A stretch of 7,665 nucleotides of DNA from Pseudomonadales bacterium (lineage in GTDB: Bacteria > Pseudomonadota > Gammaproteobacteria > Pseudomonadales > Pseudohongiellaceae): NCBI GenBank assembly GCA_022360535.1, contig JAKSCP010000473.1:1-7665 (forward strand). Direction: 5' to 3'. Every line of letters starts with the position of its first letter. Within the stretch, counting starts at the first letter, position 1. Made by a program: the position numbers and the translations under genes. Positions 6,036 to 7,665 of the stretch are shown in pieces. The notes under the pieces were generated by a model that saw only the letters and a list, made by a program, of their open reading frames with translations, did no database searches and was not told where the DNA came from.

Positions 6036-6611
6036 ATGCGCACCACAGTATTTTCCACACCCTTGCTGACTCCGCTGTTAAGGCTGATTTCAGTTGCCAT
6101 TCTTAGGTTAATTGGCTGGAGGACACGGGGCGAGCCCCTGGACCATCAACGCTGCGTACTAATAGGAGCGCCTCATACCAGCAACTGGGATTTCCCTCTG
6201 ATGCTCATGGTAGTGTTGAAACTAAAACTACGTGTGTTTTGGATGGGCAAGAACACACTATTCCCCTTCCCTTTCGGTTGGTTCATGAAATGGTTAGGGG
6301 GCATTCCCATCGACAGGTCGGCAGCACATAACGTGGTCAATGAGACCGTGCGTAAATTTGCGGAACACGATCAACTGATCGTGTTAGTGCCACCGGAAGG
6401 AACTCGCAAGAAAGTGGAGAGATGGAAGACTGGTTTCTACCACATAGCTAACAACGCATCAGTACCGATTCTTCTCGGCTATGTGAATGCCTCAGTCAAG
6501 GAAGCGGGATTCGCAGACTTTTTTACACCAACAGGCGACTTTGACAAGGACTTCGCCGAGATAATGGCCTTCTATAAAGACAAGAAAGGACTGCGAGCAG
6601 AAAACTGCTAA
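6036..6611 (+). CDS. PlsC-type 1-acyl-sn-glycerol-3-phosphate acyltransferase family protein
   Basis: This belongs to the lysophospholipid acyltransferase superfamily, membrane-associated enzymes that move an acyl chain from acyl-CoA or acyl-ACP to a glycerophospholipid or other lipid alcohol. The 191 residues begin with a hydrophobic helix (about 5-27) that probably anchors it to the inner membrane. The catalytic HX4D motif is HTSNWD (47-52). Further blocks are WMGKNTLF (69-76), GGIPIDRSAAHN (88-99), which corresponds to the substrate-binding GGxxxDR region, and VPPEGTRK (118-125) for motif III. It is shorter than classical PlsC (about 240), like other compact acyltransferases of this kind, so the acceptor need not be lysophosphatidic acid. 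The ribosome-binding site is weak (ACGAG), and the ATG lies 15 bases after the preceding TGA, in keeping with operon membership. No terminator is visible before the convergent TetR gene 15 bases on. Confidence 0.88.
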   Translation: MRTTVFSTPLLTPLLRLISVAILRLIGWRTRGEPLDHQRCVLIGAPHTSNWDFPLMLMVVLKLKLRVFWMGKNTLFPFPFGWFMKWLGGIPIDRSAAHNVVNETVRKFAEHDQLIVLVPPEGTRKKVERWKTGFYHIANNASVPILLGYVNASVKEAGFADFFTPTGDFDKDFAEIMAFYKDKKGLRAENC

Positions 6612-6626
6612 CAGAAAGTGAGACAG

Positions 6627-7385
6627 CTACGCGTAGTTCGGTATCGGCTGTTCGGGTTCTTCCGACCCTTTTTCAGGGGCCTCCTGATAGGACAAACATC
6701 TAAGCGTATTGTCGATAACATGAGCCGCATACTCTTCCATGCTCACATCTTGCATACGAAACTTCCATTGTTTTAAATGCCACTGCTGCAATTGCGCCGT
6801 AATCGAAGAAGCCAGTAAAGCAGGCTTGTCACATACGAATTGATTCTGCGAAATACCAGACTGAATGGCATCCACTAACAGGCTGTCGAATCGCAACTCA
6901 AGATCCAATGCCTGTTGTTGTTGCTCCTTGTCGAGGCCTTTTAGTTCCATATAACAAAAGTAATACCAGGGGCTCAGGGACTGCATCATGAAGATCTCGC
7001 CGTAGATAATGGCTCTCAATCGGGCGACTGGATCCAAGCCTTCAGTCATCAGTTCACCGATGACTTGATCAATGTACTTCCTAAGAACACCTTCAATGAC
7101 CGAACCGAGATCATTCTTACTGCCTATATAGGCGTACAACCCTCCCATGCTGATACCGGTTTCGCTGCTGAGATCACGCAAACTCATTGCCTGAAACCCT
7201 TTGGAATTGGCTAGTTTGAAGGTAGCAGAAAATATCTTCTCCAGGTTTCCGATAGCCACTTTGGGATTCTTTATTTGTATTTTGTCCCGGTGCATTTCGA
7301 ACACGCTGGTCCAGAATGGTTCGCCTTCCAGTGTCCAAGCCTTGCGAAATGCTTCTATGGTAGTTTCATTTGGCCAATCTGCCAT
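6627..7385 (-). CDS. TetR/AcrR family transcriptional regulator with N-terminal extension
   Basis: This is a one-component DNA-binding repressor-type protein. The helix-turn-helix domain covers about 48-103, with the recognition region SLRDLSSETGISMGGLYAYIGSK (68-90, quoted here only in part: GISMGGLYAY). GF before the first HTH helix and LYAYIGSKNDL are typical of TetR proteins. The remaining helices (about 105-235) form the ligand and dimer domain. It contains an aromatic stretch SPWYYFCYMELKG (138-150) and a KEQQQQAL segment, then ends in a proline- and glutamate-rich tail. The HTH normally begins within a few residues of the start; here about 45 residues precede it, containing several Trp and Phe. 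A start at Met31 is possible, but neither site has a good ribosome-binding site. The ligand is unknown. The promoter just upstream and the membrane-protein gene behind it suggest local regulation, which is inference. Confidence 0.9.
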   Translation of the reverse strand: MADWPNETTIEAFRKAWTLEGEPFWTSVFEMHRDKIQIKNPKVAIGNLEKIFSATFKLANSKGFQAMSLRDLSSETGISMGGLYAYIGSKNDLGSVIEGVLRKYIDQVIGELMTEGLDPVARLRAIIYGEIFMMQSLSPWYYFCYMELKGLDKEQQQQALDLELRFDSLLVDAIQSGISQNQFVCDKPALLASSITAQLQQWHLKQWKFRMQDVSMEEYAAHVIDNTLRCLSYQEAPEKGSEEPEQPIPNYA

Positions 7386-7458
7386 GGGTGATGTCTCTGT
7401 GCTGCTTATGTCTCTTGTTCTTGGCCAAAAACCAATGACTGATTTAAGGCAGAACAGG

Positions 7459-7487
7459 TTTATACCAAACTGTCGTTAAATTGTCCT
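7459..7487 (-). promoter_or_regulatory. Promoter of the TetR-family gene
   Basis: On the minus strand AGGACA (7487-7482) is followed after 17 bases by TATAAA (7464-7459), with a TG one base upstream of the -10. The spacer carries GACAATTT and GACAGTTT, direct repeats starting eleven bases apart. An imperfect dyad CAGTTT/AAACCTG surrounds the -10. These are plausible sites for autoregulation. Transcription would start near 7452, leaving a leader of about 67 bases. Confidence 0.5.
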
Positions 7488-7520
7488 ATCGCTGCCACAA
7501 AGCCTTACAAACGGACGGGT

Positions 7521-7665
7521 TCAAAACCAGTAAGAAGCCACCGCAGTAGAACCCGCGACCATACATAGCAACAAAGAAGCTCTGCGTAAGTTCTGGTGAG
7601 AGATCAGGTGCAGACTACGCATCGCGACCCAGTATCCAGCCAGGGTCGCCGGCATCAACGGCAGC
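7521..7665 (-). CDS. C-terminal end of a probable TauE/SafE-family membrane protein (5' end outside window)
   Basis: The frame is open from the right edge (first full codon at 7664-7662) to a TGA at 7523-7521, giving 47 residues. It reads as the end of a polytopic membrane protein: LPLMPATLAGYWVAMRSL, then a short polar loop ISHQNLRR, then a last hydrophobic helix ASLLLCMVAGSTAVASYWF that ends the chain. The pattern of a P-A-x-L-x-G-helix, an arginine pair and a terminal helix is what I know from the C-termini of TauE/SafE (DUF81) sulfite/organic-anion exporters. With so little sequence the family call is tentative, but a membrane protein is likely. The gene lies upstream of, and in the same direction as, the TetR gene, 135 bp apart. 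No terminator is apparent between them. Confidence 0.55.
   Translation of the reverse strand, partial: LPLMPATLAGYWVAMRSLHLISHQNLRRASLLLCMVAGSTAVASYWF

Noticed and set aside
5059..6611. Nitroreductase, eight-cysteine protein and acyltransferase as a novel defence or biosynthetic system
   Set aside because: The spacing supports an operon, but the outer genes are common housekeeping-type families and nothing in the sequence shows a shared pathway or mobile-element context.
6627..6636. Perfect palindrome CTACGCGTAG at the end of the TetR gene
   Set aside because: It is only ten bases, overlaps the stop codon, has no loop suited to a terminator and no U-tract. It is most likely chance.

Overview
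The window looks like an ordinary chromosomal stretch of a gammaproteobacterium. The GC content is middling (judged by eye, not computed) and the genes are densely packed. The best taxonomic clue is a divergent trmJ / suhB-like pair at the left end, an arrangement familiar from Escherichia coli and relatives. The YdjA-like nitroreductase also points this way. No rRNA or tRNA gene, CRISPR array, insertion sequence, phage gene or integration site was recognised.

Layout, left to right. Positions 1-714 (minus) hold most of trmJ, a tRNA 2'-O-methyltransferase whose C-terminus lies beyond the left edge. A 132-bp divergent promoter region separates it from a suhB-like gene (847-1623, plus). That protein keeps the SuhB fold and N-terminus but has lost three of the four metal-binding acidic residues examined. 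A 138-bp gap with an inverted repeat leads to a MATE-family multidrug/Na+ (or H+) antiporter (1762-3135, plus). The antiporter meets a large B12-binding radical SAM gene (3137-4777, minus) tail to tail with one base between them, and a perfect hairpin spans both stop codons. A 281-bp divergent region (4778-5058) holds a good promoter and leader hairpin for the radical SAM gene and a weaker promoter for the rightward genes.

The rightward genes form a compact likely operon: a YdjA-like nitroreductase with a TTG start (5059-5613), a small eight-cysteine putative zinc protein of unknown function (5616-6020), and a PlsC-type acyltransferase (6036-6611). A TetR-family regulator (6627-7385, minus) converges on this operon. 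Behind it is the C-terminal end of a membrane protein, probably TauE/SafE-like (7521-7665, minus), whose start lies beyond the right edge.

How the genes may work together: trmJ and suhB both belong to RNA biology (tRNA modification; rRNA transcription antitermination). The loss of catalytic residues in the SuhB-like protein fits a lineage that keeps only the non-enzymatic role, and this is the most notable observation. The remaining genes look like independent housekeeping or accessory units. I see no convincing multi-gene defence, secretion or biosynthetic system. The B12 radical SAM protein and the eight-cysteine protein are the two uncharacterised components.
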